Positions 1-11,632 are shown, counted from the stretch's first letter. The stretch: DNA of 64,000 nt from Notospermus geniculatus (GCA_002633025.1 NMRB01000824.1:17907-81906), one strand, 5' to 3'. Notes: generated by a model not told the origin, from the sequence alone. Numbers and translations are program-made.

Positions 1-353
1 ACGTACAACTTGGTTTGAATATTAGCAAAGAAACAACAAAATCAAACAGATTACAAAATTATGTGGTTCAAATCACAAATTATTTGTGACTTGGTTCCTC
101 AGCAACACTGACTGCCATAGCAACCACAGGTTGCCGTGACGACAACAGACTGCCACCTTGTGGTGAGTACTGAAGTTGCAAGGACGGCTTTCATTTCCAA
201 TGTTTGACAGAATAGCATACGTGTTGTCATTACTTTCTTGATGCAAACACGCTTTTTAAGCTGAAGTTTTATTCATTGAATTTTTTTGACATAAGGGACC
301 AGGGGACATTGCCACCAAAGGAGTGATGTTGTGAAACCAGCACCTGAAGAGAT
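1..353. other. Non-coding stretch
   Basis: No exon, RNA gene or clear repeat was recognised. The short open frames here look like chance. Confidence 0.5.
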
Positions 354-600
354 ATGATTGTTGCTGGACAGAGGGACAAACTAGTGAAGACAGATCTGGC
401 AGTTGCTGGATGGATGGACGGACGAAGTAGTGAAGACATATCTTATAGTACTGGATGGACGGAGCGACAAGTGAAGACAGATCTGATAGTTGCTGGACAG
501 ACTGACAGACAAACAAAGACAGACCTGATAGTTGCTGGATAGATGGACAGACAGACAAAGACAGATCTGATAGTTGCTGGACAGATGGACGGACAAATGA
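354..600. repeat. Minisatellite of about 40 bp
   Basis: Degenerate direct repeats containing GATAGTTGCTGGACAGA and related GGACGGACAAA blocks, about six units. Open frames of 60-100 codons on both strands follow from the repeat and carry no coding signal. Confidence 0.85.
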
Positions 601-955
601 AGACTTATGTCACAGTATCATTCACATACAGTATGTTCCCTTGCTACAGTTCCAGTCATTACCAGATGAACCCACTTGGAACCCTTCCATGTAACTTCTC
701 TAACATCCCATATTAAAGAGTTATTATGCTGACTCAGCATTTCAGGCAAAGTCTGCTATGAACCGAACCTGCAGCCTCTCGGACAAGAGCTCTGCCCCAC
801 CTTTGGTCTTGACTAGGCCTGTAGCATCGCCCTCTAAGCCTTTAGAGCATCGGGACCATTTTGCATTACATACTTGTAAATACTTCTTTTTTTAACATAA
901 TACTCCATACTACAGTTGTTAGTATTCTAAGACAGAACAAACTTGTATAGCAGTA
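601..955. other. Non-coding stretch
   Basis: No exon or repeat recognised. Confidence 0.45.
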
Positions 956-1149
956 AGGCTCCAGTTCCATAGAGCTCACGTTGACACTTTTCACGCGCCA
1001 CGCTTCACGTTTTCCTTTCGTTCCTCGATTCAGCGCACAACGAGACACACATTGCCTGTCCTGTGGCATGCTTTCTCCGAGGAACGAAAGGAAAACGTGA
1101 AGCGTGGCGCGTGAAAAGTGTCAACGTGAGCTCTATGGAACTGGAGCCT
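956..1149. mobile_element. Foldback element, about 73-bp arms
   Basis: Near-perfect inverted repeat: the left arm starts AGGCTCCAGTTCC and the right arm ends GGAACTGGAGCCT. The arms (956-1028 and 1077-1149) are separated by a loop of about 48 bp. It has the form of a non-autonomous inverted-repeat transposon; no superfamily assigned. Confidence 0.8.
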
Positions 1150-1915
1150 AACGCTTCTATCGCAGTGATAGCATTCAAAGCACAATGAGCAACATAAGAA
1201 GGTTGTCATTATGGAAAACATGAGGGAAAGTGATTTTAGGTGAAATCTCGCTAAAATGGACACGCTTGGGGCTGAAAAGTGTTGCCCTTAATTGAGAGGT
1301 GTCCTGACAAGACTGACAAGTGCTGTCCTTTTAGAAACTCCTGACTGGACTTAATAGTGTCCTCCTGGCAGAGGTGTCTACAACAGTGAGTTCACACTAT
1401 ACTTAACAATGTGGTGTCGATGACACAGGGATATGATTGGCATACTCCAGACTTGGGCTGCTAATCTTTTAAGTTCTGGGGTGTAAAGACTACATGAGGT
1501 GAAGAGAAGGATCAGTTTACGGAGATCTCTATGTTGGCAATTAAAGTTAAATGCTGTCATTGGTATAGAAGGCTCAATATAATCCAAGACTGTAGTCTGT
1601 ACCCGCGTCATGGTTATTAATGTCACGTGACTATTTTCAATGTTGTCTTGTCAGTATTTTATAAAGCTTGTGCCATTCAAGTATCTTATATTTATTTTGT
1701 AACTTTCAATTTCACGATTGATAATTGACTTGTTAATTAACTGAAACCAATTGGTTAATTAATGTCACTCATATTAATTAGCTGTGACTGTAATTAATTT
1801 AGTTTTTGTATATCGTCACGATATTTATACTTATAACTTGGCCTCCATAAAACGGGTATAGATATGTTTCAGACCATGTAAGTTTTGCCACAATGTTCTT
1901 TTCATAAAACATTTT
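1150..1915. other. Non-coding stretch
   Basis: AT-rich intergenic sequence with no recognised gene; 1690-1810 is rich in TTAATTAA-like words. Confidence 0.45.
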
Positions 1916-2203
1916 GGGCGTATTCAAATCCTCGTTCTTGACCACACCCGTGCTGACATGTTCATGTAGTTGTTGACTCAACTCGAGAACGGCAGTCTCG
2001 AGCGCCGAGAACGCAACCCGAGACGGGCCAAGAACGTGTTCTTCTCAACCCTCCGCTGAGTGGGGAGTGAGGAGAACACTGTTCTTGACCCGACACGGGT
2101 TGCGTTCTCAGCGTTCAAGACTGCCATTCTCGAGTTGAGTCAACAATTACGTGAATTAGGTCAGCACGAGTGTGGTCAAGAACGGGGGATTCAAATACGC
2201 CCC
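1916..2203. mobile_element. Large foldback element, about 120-bp arms
   Basis: Left arm starts GGGCGTATTCAAATCC and passes through TTGACTCAACTCGAGAACG. The right arm carries the reverse complement (CTCGAGTTGAGTCAACAA) and ends AAATACGCCC. The short centre is 2041-2083. The arms have diverged by point changes, so this is an older insertion. Confidence 0.8.
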
Positions 2204-2349
2204 TTGTGACCAGGTTTGGTGCAGTGATGGCGCTAGTGTCAACCTTGTGTCTAGTGTCAGGGTAGCATGTTAAGTATGGAGAAACTACAGGAAAACATAC
2301 ACCAAATTTGACAATGCCTAGGGACAAGGTTGCTATAGAAGAGTCCCTT

Positions 2350-2484
2350 TAGGCTGTGATCACAGAGAACTACACGCTACACGTACACACCTGTTAACGA
2401 AGGCTTCACGGTCATAAACCCTTTGTGAAGTCTTTGTTAACTGGCGTGTACGTGTAGCCTGTAGTTCTATGTGATTGCAGCCTT
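2350..2484. mobile_element. Foldback/MITE-like element
   Basis: Inverted termini TAGGCTGTGATCAC and GTGATTGCAGCCTTA enclose complementary CTACACGTACAC and GTGTACGTGTAG segments. No coding capacity. Confidence 0.7.
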
Positions 2485-2498
2485 ATGGTTATGGCCTA

Positions 2499-2575
2499 GT
2501 TGTTCGTGCATTGGCCTTTAGCTGAAAGCTGGAAGTGGGCATGGTCATGATTTGGATGGGTGACCGACTCGTAAA
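2499..2575 (+). repeat. 5S rRNA-like fragment (SINE head or pseudogene)
   Basis: GGGCATGGTCATG followed by TTGGATGGGTGACCGAC, preceded by GAAAGCTGGAAG, resembles the 3' half of metazoan 5S rRNA including its internal promoter region. The 5' half is weak and the 3' end does not close the 5S stem. It is therefore a 5S-derived repeat or pseudogene, not a functional gene. Confidence 0.5.
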
Positions 2576-2579
2576 ACAC

Positions 2580-3112
2580 AACCGGTAGAATTAGCACGTG
2601 TGGTAGTACTGAGAATCGGATGTTCTCTCCGGAGAGAAAATTAATGCAATTGTTGTTAAATTTATCATCAGTTGGTGGTGAGAGCCATGAAGAAGAAAAT
2701 ATATAGACTTCATGCTTTTTGTGTCAGCATAAATGTAGTTAGTGACGTCCCCACTAGGGGCCACTACCACAGCACACTGTCTCAGAATATCTGCTTGTAA
2801 ATCACACACGGCATTGTAAATGTAGAAAGTAGGCCTACGACCCTTGCAGTGTTTCAAAATCTTCAATTGTGCTACCTCGTCCCCAGTTTCCGTGGCGTCC
2901 ACTCAAACGTTGTTGTGTAAATTTAAACTACTGGTTATGAGTTTTATAACTTTGGCGAGGGCTTCTAGAATGAATGGTGTATTAAAGTTATCTCTAGATC
3001 TAAATGTTGTAAAACTAGATCACTCGGCTTCCTGGATAGACAGAGATCAAAATGAGTTGAAAATGACAATGAGTGCAGGTGGAAGTAGTTTCTGCGGGGC
3101 ACATGATACGCC
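2580..3112. other. Non-coding stretch
   Basis: No splice-bounded exon recognised; open frames of 100-145 codons show no family resemblance and the longer one runs into the MITE at 3118. Confidence 0.45.
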
Positions 3113-3117
3113 CTTAG

Positions 3118-3276
3118 CAGGGTCGTATTTAGGGGGTATGCAGGGGGCAGTTGCCCCCCAGAGCCAACGAAAAAACTTGATTTTCATGCGGATTTGGGGC
3201 GAAAATGGCAAAAAATGTCTTCTGACCCCCAGAGAGGCTTTGCCTCCCCAGGACCAAAAAGCTAAATACGGCCCTG
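3118..3276. mobile_element. hAT5-like MITE with 5-bp target duplication CTTAG
   Basis: Termini CAGGGTCGTATTTAG and CTAAATACGGCCCTG are inverted with one mismatch. Both sides carry the direct repeat CTTAG (3113-3117 and 3277-3281). CAGGG ends with 5-bp duplications fit the 5-bp branch of the hAT superfamily; that assignment is inference. Confidence 0.8.
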
Positions 3277-3484
3277 CTTAGAGACCCTGTACATGTGGTA
3301 GATGACCATTTTTTTGTCAGAGATGGGTACGGGTATACTGCAGTGGTGCCGACAGAATGCCCCCAGCTGCAAAATTTGTAATAGATTGAGTTTCCCTGGC
3401 AGTAGATAACCAGAAATGCCCCCGACATCAAAAAGATGTCCGGTTGTAAAAACTGACCCCTATAAGTCTCCAAATCACAATAGC

Positions 3485-3660
3485 TGTGGTTACACTACAT
3501 AAATCTCCGTGCTTTCCCCGGGGATTTTGCGGTTACACCTGTAAATCGCCGGGTCTAAATAGACCCGTGTCTGAAATCCCCGTGCTTATTAACCCAGCGA
3601 TCTCGAAGGGGCAACGCCAGGGCTATTTTAAGCACGGAGATTCTATGTAGTGTAACCACA
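3485..3660. mobile_element. MITE with TGTGGTTACACTACA termini
   Basis: TGTGGTTACACTACATA at the left and TATGTAGTGTAACCACA at the right, followed inward by complementary AATCTCCGTGCTT and AAGCACGGAGATT. No open frame of interest. Confidence 0.75.
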
Positions 3661-4244
3661 AAATCCCCGTGTCTATTTCTAGTTCCACGCACCTCGACAG
3701 ACGGCGATGCAAATTGATGAGTGAAGCGCATGCGTATAGGCTATTTCACGCCTCCAGCAGCCACTTAATTNCTGCTTTTCTTGAAAAAACACTGTGATTT
3801 CTCTTCAATACACTTAGTTATGGCAGCTTTTTGTGTCCAATAAGATTGTCAATTCACATTTAGGAAAAAAAACTGTTTCTCTATTTTCTCTCTACTTATG
3901 TGTGGTTAAAGTGACGGCTACAGAGGGCATTATGATCAGGGAAAGAATGTTGTGAAATGACAGATTTACGAAATTTGACGAAGGTTAAGAAAGATGCAAG
4001 TTTTTCCTATGGTAGGATGTCTTAGTGGCCGGTTGGTCGTCAGGTGGCCTAATGAACTGTACGGTATCTTCTAATACCTTGTGTATATTGTTAATGTGTC
4101 CCTTGAGGCTGAAGCACAATGTCTTGTCCGCTTGCATAATGGTTAAATACTGTATTAAACACCTGTGTGTCAAATACAAAACATGGTCTTGACTTCTCTT
4201 TTTCAAATTATGACACTGAATCTGTGACGATAAGGCCTAGGATT

Positions 4245-4765
4245 TAAGTAGGTCAATACAAAGGCAATCATGTGGAAAGTAGGCCAATACAAAGGCAATC
4301 AAGTGAAAAGTAGGCCAATACAAAGGCAATCATGTGGAAAGCAGGCCAATAACGGCAATTATGTGGAAAGTAGGCCAATAACGGCAATTATGTGGAAAGT
4401 AGGCCAATATAAAGGCAATCGTGTGGAAAGTAGGCCAATACAAAGGCAATCATGTGCAAAGTAGGCCAATACAAAGGCAATCATGTGGAAAATAGGCCGA
4501 TACAAAAGGCAATCATGTGGAAAGTAGGCCAATACAAAGGCAATCATGTGGAAAGTAGGCCAATACAAAGGCAATCATGTGGAACGTAGGCCGATACAAA
4601 AGGCAATCATGTGGAAAGTAGGCCAATACAAAGGCAATCATGTGGAAAGTAGGCCGATACAAAAGGCAATCATGTGGAAAGTTGGCCGATACAAAGGCAA
4701 TCATGTGGAAAGTAGGCCAATACAAAGGCAATCATGTGGAAAGTAGGCCAATACAGAGGCCATCG
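4245..4765. repeat. 31-bp tandem array, about 16 units
   Basis: Unit close to AAAGGCAATCATGTGG + AAAGTAGGCCAATAC, repeated head to tail with small variants; some units are a few bases shorter or one longer. The open frames on both strands (64-72 codons) cycle through the same words and come from the repeat. Confidence 0.9.
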
Positions 4766-5091
4766 TCTGTGGCCCACTTAAGCCTATGGGGACTGGCCAG
4801 AGGTATGGAGTCCACTACAGGCTACTGTCTGTCCACCTAATAAATTGTTTACATACAAAGTGTTTGGTCTCAGCTCACATGCTTCATGTTTTGATTTTCA
4901 CAAAAAGGCAGTCGAACAATGCCCATGCTATCTGATATCAAGAACAGAGATCCTTAAATATTGACAGACAAGTGGTTGGATACCATGGGAACTGACTTCG
5001 TGATAGTAAAGTAGGCATTAATATTGATACAATAGAATGAGTAATTAGCAATTACCTGATTGTAACTACCTGAACAGGTAGGTTACAGGAG

Positions 5092-5256
5092 CAGTCAGCC
5101 GTGCTTATTTCCAAAAGATGGCAGCACAGTTCTAGCGGACCAGTACAAAAGAAAAATCTCTTGATTGGTGTGCAATCAAGCATGGAGAGTCCCCTAGGCA
5201 CTGAATTGTACCGTAGCGACACCTATTGGTCAACTGACTGACAGCACCTCTTGTAA
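5092..5256. mobile_element. Diverged copy of the GGAGC(A/T)GTCAGC element
   Basis: Contains GGAGCAGTCAGCCG at the left, TCTAGCGGACCA in the middle and GGTCAACTGACTGACAGC at the right. It matches in order the elements near 14945, 16520, 17685 and 21049. Confidence 0.65.
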
Positions 5257-5719
5257 CCACCTGAATAGGTTATTACAGAACTCAGGCTGGTCGAAATGGT
5301 TGCACAAAAGAGCAGATCTATGTGACGTTTGCTCTTTGGCCAAAATGCCACAAAAACGTTCATAAAAACGAATAAATGGGGATCTGACTATGATAGAGGG
5401 CAGCACACTGAAACTAACTCCTACACAATGGATGCCGTTTGTGTGGGAAATTGATCAGGAGTGGGATGTCACTGACTTTCATTTCAATACCCGGTAGTTT
5501 AGCACTAGTGACACCTATTGAGGGAGTGGACTACGGTCAGGTCTTTCCACCCCACCCCATATGACCATTAAAAAGCCACATAATGCATATGCATATGCAC
5601 TATTCATCATGCACTGAAATGTCTGTCATGCCGAAGCAACCGGTAGCCTAGCGGGGCCCTACCATCAACCATCACCATGACATGTCTAGCTACAGAAGTG
5701 TTTTTCAATTTCATCAGTA
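5257..5719. other. Non-coding stretch
   Basis: No gene or clear repeat recognised. Confidence 0.45.
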
Positions 5720-5988
5720 GACACAATCACGCTACACCGTGACTGTACATTCGCCTGTACAAAATGTATGGCCCAATTTTCAAAAACTTTTAACTTCGTT
5801 AAAAAACTTTTAATTGAAAAAAATCAGCCATATTCATGTTGAACACACATAACTCAATATATTAAGGAAGAATTTTAAGTTTTTTTTCAATGCTGAATTT
5901 GTACACAATTCTGTATGTAAAAATTTGGTTTCCACAGAAGGTTTTCACGCTGTAGCGTGATTTCACGGCCTATAGCGTGATTGTGTCC
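5720..5988. mobile_element. Element with GACACAATCACGCTA termini
   Basis: GACACAATCACGCTAC at the left and TATAGCGTGATTGTGTC at the right form an imperfect inverted repeat around an AT-rich core without coding capacity. Confidence 0.6.
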
Positions 5989-6782
5989 ACTGTTCATGGC
6001 TTTTTCAAGGTCAGGTTGGGCTGAGGCGGATAAAACGCCTGGCAGACGAACATTCACTGCAGATGGTATGGACTTTTTGGTTCTTTACACAAAGGAGGCA
6101 AAACACACCTACCTTTTGAATAAACTCATACAATGTATGTCATTGTACCTTTAAATTTGACGTCCGCCATCTTGGATTTATGAGCCCGCGTCCCATATGA
6201 CGTGAAGACGCCCATCTCGTGTTTGCTCGACTCCATGCATTTCACAGCCGTAAAAATGTCTCAAAAAGTTCTTTGTAATGCACGACAGTTCTACCAACAC
6301 CCACAGTCTGGTTTGATGTGGGTTTATTGACAAGAAGGGGACTTTTGTCAGCCAAAAACTTGTACATGAAATGACCCAGGTCTGGTGCCAACTGGTCCAG
6401 CGCAAGGCTTTTGTAAGCCATCTTTTGATTGGTCGAGAAGACGTCGCCGGACAAACCGAAAGTGCAGCATTTGAACGCTTGGATGAATACCGAAATCGAC
6501 GTAACAGCCCCATGTTCTTCAATTGAGCGTCAATTTTTCCATTTTTGGCGCCAAGGGGCAAATCCCCCTCCCCGACCAAAAAGAGACAAAAAACTTCCCT
6601 CTAAAAATGGAAAAAATTTCATCTCCTCTGTCTGATGTGGGTAAAATGCACCTTAGAGAGGATCTATATTTTCTATTTTTCTGGGGGTAGGACCGGCCAT
6701 GGAGGTATAAAATATACCTCCATGGACCGGCAGACCAAAGTGTCTAGATTTGTCCACCGTGAATAACTTGCATAACTCTCCA
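5989..6782. other. Non-coding stretch
   Basis: Overlapping open frames of 70 and 133 codons (-) around 6178-6579 have no recognised motif and no good splice or start context. No gene is called. Confidence 0.4.
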
Positions 6783-6893
6783 GGGTCCATATTCATAAAC
6801 ATACATGTACTTAAGTCAAAGTGTGATACTTATCTTTTGTGTTGAACAAAGAATAAGTATCACACTTAGACTTAGTTTTATGAATATGGGCCC
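6783..6893. mobile_element. Hairpin MITE (GGGTCCATATTCATAAA)
   Basis: GGGTCCATATTCATAAA and TTTATGAATATGGGCCC bracket AAGTGTGATACTTAT-type complementary arms; about 110 bp, almost entirely self-complementary. Confidence 0.75.
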
Positions 6894-7360
6894 AGCCGTC
6901 TCCAGAGATAAAGTGAACGACATCCAACCTCGGCCTAGCGTAACTAATCTCTGGATACGAGATTGTATCTCCAGGTTCATTTCATCGAAGACGGAAAGTT
7001 CTCGGTCTTCGTTTCCGGCGGATGCGTGCATAAACCAGCAGCGCTTTGATGAGAGACTAATCAATCATGATTGGGCGTTCACAGAACTGATATGATATTT
7101 TTTTCTTGCCAACGCCCAGAATTCAAGCAAGCAAGCGACACAATGGTCGACACCAGAGACAGTCTTTTGGAGCGCTCCTCTCCAACTTCGCTCTGTCAAA
7201 CGACAGGAGACACATCATCCTCCCACAGCATGGCTTTGATCTCGCTCCTCTTCATACACTCCACACACTGTACGGAAGAGGAGCGAGGTAAAAACCCCTG
7301 CTGTAGGAGGATATAGAGACACACCGTCTTCGTACATCAACAGAAAAAAAATCGTAATCT

Positions 7361-7523
7361 ACTGCAACGGATTCCGCTGCGGTTTGCTGCGCGCGGTGCG
7401 CTTTTCACAGGGTTTTGGATAATCATTCAATGGTACATGGCCTGTTAATTATCCCAGTGCCTGTGAAACCGCACCGCTCGCCGCAAACCGCGGTGAAATC
7501 CGCTGTAGTGGAAACGGGCCTTA
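7361..7523. mobile_element. MITE family A (GTAGTGGAAACGGGCC end)
   Basis: Contains GGATTCCGCTGCGGTTTGC and its complement around a centre with CACAGGGTTTTGGATAATC. It ends in GTAGTGGAAACGGGCC. Relatives lie at 24270-24515, 25937-26088 and 57966-58283. Confidence 0.75.
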
Positions 7524-7670
7524 ACACGCATTCTCCCACTGCAGCGTTTTTTCGCTCCTCTACATCCACTGTGTGCGAGTATGAAGAAGAGCGAAGAGCG
7601 AGATCAAAGCCATGCTGTGGGAGGATGCCTTACAGCTATACCATACGTATTCGTAACCTAAAACGTATTA

Positions 7671-7814
7671 GGGAGGGTTAGAAATCAAACAGCAAACATA
7701 AACGACAACGTTATTTTTGTACCGAAAATGCAATATAAAATCTGATTAATGAGAAGTATGAAAAATAAACGTTGTCGTAAAGTTTACGTTTATCGTTTGA
7801 TTTATAAACCTCCC
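7671..7814. mobile_element. MITE family B (GGGAGGTTTAGAAATC), TA-flanked
   Basis: Inverted termini GGGAGGGTTAGAAATCAAAC and GATTTATAAACCTCCC, each flanked by TA. The core holds TTTACGTTTATCG and AATGCAATATAAAATCTG. Copies also occur at 12472, 29362 and 61437. A Tc1/mariner-type mover is plausible from the TA flanks. Confidence 0.8.
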
Positions 7815-8432
7815 TATTTATGTATGATACGTGCTTCTCATTTTTCGTATAGACATGCGACGTAAGTGCAATCTGCATCCGTATGTTGCAGTGTATCAAA
7901 ACACTAGTGCGAGTCGATGGATCCGTATAATTTCATGACAGTTCGCAAACTCATTAGTCCAAGGAATGATCACATCATGAGGGCTTACCTTTTATTAACT
8001 CAATATAAATCAGCCACGATTACTCTTTCATCACCATATTGATTTCTTGTGAGGAGTTTATTATTTCTATTGATGTGGGGAAGACCGTGTGGTGTTGAGC
8101 GATACGGTAGATCAACAATCGATCCGCCCGCTCACCATCATGAAGGCCAGATGGCGGTTGAGCCATTCGAAATTACATGTACAGGTGTAACATCTGTCAG
8201 CGTTTGTGTATGTGATTGTTCCCCTTCATTGTAGGCCTACTGCCCAATTGGACAGGCATGGCTTCTATAGCTGTCTATTACTAGTATCACGACGTTCCCA
8301 ATACAAAGAAGGAAACACTGAAAAACGGGGAACATCGGCAGACGTTACACCGGTCAAACTCATTCGGCTCGGCCTCGTTCGGCCTCCTTCGGGTACTTCG
8401 GGATTTGTCGGGAGTCCGACGGAGAATGATAG
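7815..8432. other. Non-coding stretch
   Basis: No gene recognised; open frames are short and unsupported. Confidence 0.4.
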
Positions 8433-8604
8433 AATGGATACAGATAGAGTCCAACAGTTAGGATTAGGGTTAGGATTAGGGTTGAGGTTAGGGTTAGGGT
8501 TGGGGTTAGGGTAAGGGTTAGTTAGGATTAGGGTTAGGGTTAGGATTAGGGGGTTAGGGTTAGGAGTTCCCATTCGGCAATGTTGGACTCTATCTGTATC
8601 CATT
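8433..8604. repeat. Interstitial TTAGGG-type repeats between 24-bp inverted repeats
   Basis: 8457-8573 is degenerate (T)TAGGG telomeric sequence. It lies exactly between AATGGATACAGATAGAG... (8433-8456) and its perfect reverse complement (8581-8604). The precise bracketing suggests a mobilised cassette, not simple fusion or slippage. Confidence 0.9.
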
Positions 8605-8822
8605 TTACCACTTACCGAGTCCGACTCGGCTGTATAACAATACGCGCCATCTTGAAACGGAAGTGGGTCCTCAGTTCCGGCGATTTACTAACCCATTCGT
8701 CCGCCGGATAGTGCCCAGGTGATGGTGTCTAGAATTACACGATATACGCATATTTTTTGAAAATTCATCATTGTATATATGAATTACTTAAAACTATAGA
8801 TTTATGCGTACATAAGATCAAG

Positions 8823-8999
8823 NNNNNNNNNNNNNNNNNNNNNNNNNNNNNNNNNNNNNNNNNNNNNNNNNNNNNNNNNNNNNNNNNNNNNNNNNNNNNN
8901 NNNNNNNNNNNNNNNNNNNNNNNNNNNNNNNNNNNNNNNNNNNNNNNNNNNNNNNNNNNNNNNNNNNNNNNNNNNNNNNNNNNNNNNNNNNNNNNNNNN
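8823..8999. other. Assembly gap (N)
   Basis: 177 unknown bases. Open frames spanning it are artefacts. Confidence 1.
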
Positions 9000-9520
9000 A
9001 TATCTAACAATCCTGAAACCCCTACGCCTTCCAATAATAGGCTCGTCCTGCCTGTGTTATTCTGCCATGTATTGGATATCGCGAATGCACTGGGCATTAA
9101 ACGCAATTTTTAGGTCAACTAACGAATATTATGGCCCCAGAAGAAATCCGAAGCAGCAAATGGATATCTACTTTTAACTTATTAAGGTTATTCACTAAAA
9201 GTTCATCTTTATCGAAGGTTATCCGATTTTATTGGCTTTCAATCTTCAGCCTCACAGTGAAAGTTTCCTGCGTGAGTGCGAAGCCCTGGTTATGATAATG
9301 TGAATAACCGCGCTATCGAAGAGTGAATCGGGCAAAACCGGTATGAAAATAATGGTCACTACGTGAACCAATACTGTAGAATCGCGATTGAAAGGAACTG
9401 TATAATGAAGCGCACCACGCCCAATCTCTACACGTTATTTTTCACAAAAGAGTCATATTCATATACAAAATATCTAGGCCTATCCAGAACAGCTGTCTTT
9501 GTACTTCGGGCATGGTCTCA
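9000..9520. other. Non-coding stretch
   Basis: No gene or repeat recognised. Confidence 0.4.
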
Positions 9521-9929
9521 CTAGTGAGGTTTCGCAAATCTGACGAAACACGAAGTACGAAATACGAAATTGGACTTCATTTCCTTGATGTAATGTATTT
9601 CTGGAGATGGTTGGTACCACAAATATAATGTCCCTGCTGCCAGTGCGTCTTTTAGCATATCATGTAAGACCGAGAGAGTTATGGTGCATCTTGAATTTTT
9701 AAATTTCCACTTCGTATCTCTACGAAGTGGAAACGAAAGGTAAATTTCAAAGTTAATATAGTCTACACCGTAACGCTATCGGTCTAACGACATACGCTAA
9801 AAGACGCTCTTGCAGCAGGCGATATTTTTCTGGTACCAACTATCTCTAGAAATACATTAGATCAGGGAAATGAAATAGAATTTCGTATTTCGTACTTCCT
9901 GTTTCGTCAGATTTGCGAAACCTCACTAG
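9521..9929. mobile_element. MITE with long CTAGTGAGGTTTCGC arms
   Basis: CTAGTGAGGTTTCGCAAATC at the left and GATTTGCGAAACCTCACTAG at the right, with arms extending through ACGAAGTACGAAATACGAA. A diverged partial copy lies at 17510-17650. Confidence 0.8.
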
Positions 9930-10562
9930 TACTGTACAATATTGTGGACGAAACGCTTGTCTCCGCGGGCCGTGCTATATACATTAGTACATGAACAAGG
10001 TCGTCTTCCTGTAGTTCAGCGAGCGGTCGCCGACCATGCGAGGACCAAGGACGAACCCTAGGAATCAGGTTGCTACGGAGTCGCAATGGCAACAACCCAT
10101 ACAAATCACTACAGGGTGTCCCAGAAATTTTCCTCCATAGAACCAGATTATGTGACCTTCAATTGAGTTTTTCAACCTAGTACCCGCTGGATTTTCAGGC
10201 CTACCAGGGACACCATTTTTGGGGCACCCTTACATGTAGCCTAGTTCGGGAAAATGGTCCCAGTTTCTATTCAAAATGCGTCCATTTGATCGATTTAAAT
10301 CAGTCTGCCCGGGGTAGGGAGAGGCATGGATGGGAAATGACATTGACGGATTCTGATCGAATAGAATAAAACATTATTTAATTAGGACGGAGGATTGGTT
10401 AAGCAAATATTTAATACTGAATCACGTGGCATGAGTCAATATTGCAGTAGCTGCACCGCGAATTCATAGGACGGTATACAAAAACAAGAGTACGAGTTGT
10501 GGCGCCAATATGAAGGACGGAATGGGGGAACTGGAATTGGTGACATCGATTCACTAGTCATT
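9930..10562. other. Non-coding stretch
   Basis: No gene recognised. Confidence 0.4.
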
Positions 10563-10648
10563 AGACTGGTCTTCTGCCCTCGTAACGCTCCGCTAATACA
10601 AGTAGGCCTACTTGCGGAGCGTTACGAGGGCAGGCGACCAGTCTAATT
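10563..10648. mobile_element. Short foldback family C (TTAGACTGGTC)
   Basis: TTAGACTGGTCTTCTGCCC ... GGGCAGGCGACCAGTCTAA, with GTAACGCTCCGC and GCGGAGCGTTAC inside. Relatives at 28031-28096 and 58605-58652, and half copies near 59510 and 59640. Confidence 0.7.
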
Positions 10649-11632
10649 TGTCACTTGAATACCCCGGTGTAATGTTTTTCATTGCCCCCCGTTTGCCAAT
10701 GCCCCCCAACAAAAGATTGACGGAATAAGCCGCGACGTGACAATGGGGGAGGCACTGATCAACATGTCTTTCTGTATTTGAGTACCCGCCGAACAATAAA
10801 GCGGGCATTGTCAAACGGGGGCATTCTCATACGTTGAGTTTTCGCAAAGCCCCCGAAACGCCAACGCGAACGTCTATCCTTTTGCGGTGCTCTCTTCGTG
10901 GCATCGTATGGCTTTGGTGTTGGCGTTGGCGTTTCGAGGGCTTTGCTATATATATATTACCGGTATTTGGCCACTCCGAGGACAGTTTTAGAACAAGAAA
11001 TAGTGGCCATGTTTTTAATCGACGTTTTCTGGCGTTCCATCGGGTCTAGTTTCACGATTTCGATCGCAGTGCTCAAGAACACATGGCGCGATCGTTGAGA
11101 CATGTACGGACCTAATGCATTGAGCGTGATGGGTGCGTTCCCATGCCTACAGCACATAATCTCAACTTGTATTGTACGTTTAATCCATCTTTTGTTGACA
11201 TTCCACTCTTATGAAACGTCGTGACGTTAAGTTGAGTGAACTTAAAAATCCACAAATCTTAGCTAAAAACAAATAATACAATGTACGTGTATTTGTAAAT
11301 AAAAACATTTAGAACCAAAACATAGCAATGAGGATTTCTTTCTTAATTTTTGTAACACCGTGGCTTACGAAGCAGACGATATGTTGGACATAGTATAGCC
11401 TAAGCATAAGCGTACACAACAATTCCTGTTGGACATTTATGTCACATCATATCATTACCGGCGTCGTAAACAGGGCCTATAAAATGACTTCATGTATCGA
11501 CCCGAATCAAAAGTCTCAGTTCCAACACTGACCAGATTTCTGCTTATCAAAAACGCTCGTTCGCTTAAACGACTGAATTCAATAATACAGAACAAAACGA
11601 GGGAGGGGTACACCGATTCGGCTCACGTTATA
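10649..11632. other. Non-coding stretch
   Basis: Contains a GGGGGC-rich block (10680-10850) and short open frames on both strands around 10834-11157; none has recognised motifs or splice support. Confidence 0.4.

Noticed and set aside
354-600. Open frames of 62-100 codons on both strands
   Set aside because: They follow the minisatellite period and exist on both strands.
4245-4765. 31-bp direct repeats as a possible CRISPR array
   Set aside because: Repeats are head to tail with no unique spacers, in animal DNA.
4270-4840. Several 64-72 codon frames
   Set aside because: All are by-products of the 31-bp array.
6178-6579. 133- and 70-codon minus-strand frames
   Set aside because: No motif, two competing frames, no splice or polyadenylation support.
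8757-9113. Frames of 112-118 codons
   Set aside because: They exist only because Ns in the gap contain no stops; the same holds for frames across the other two gaps.
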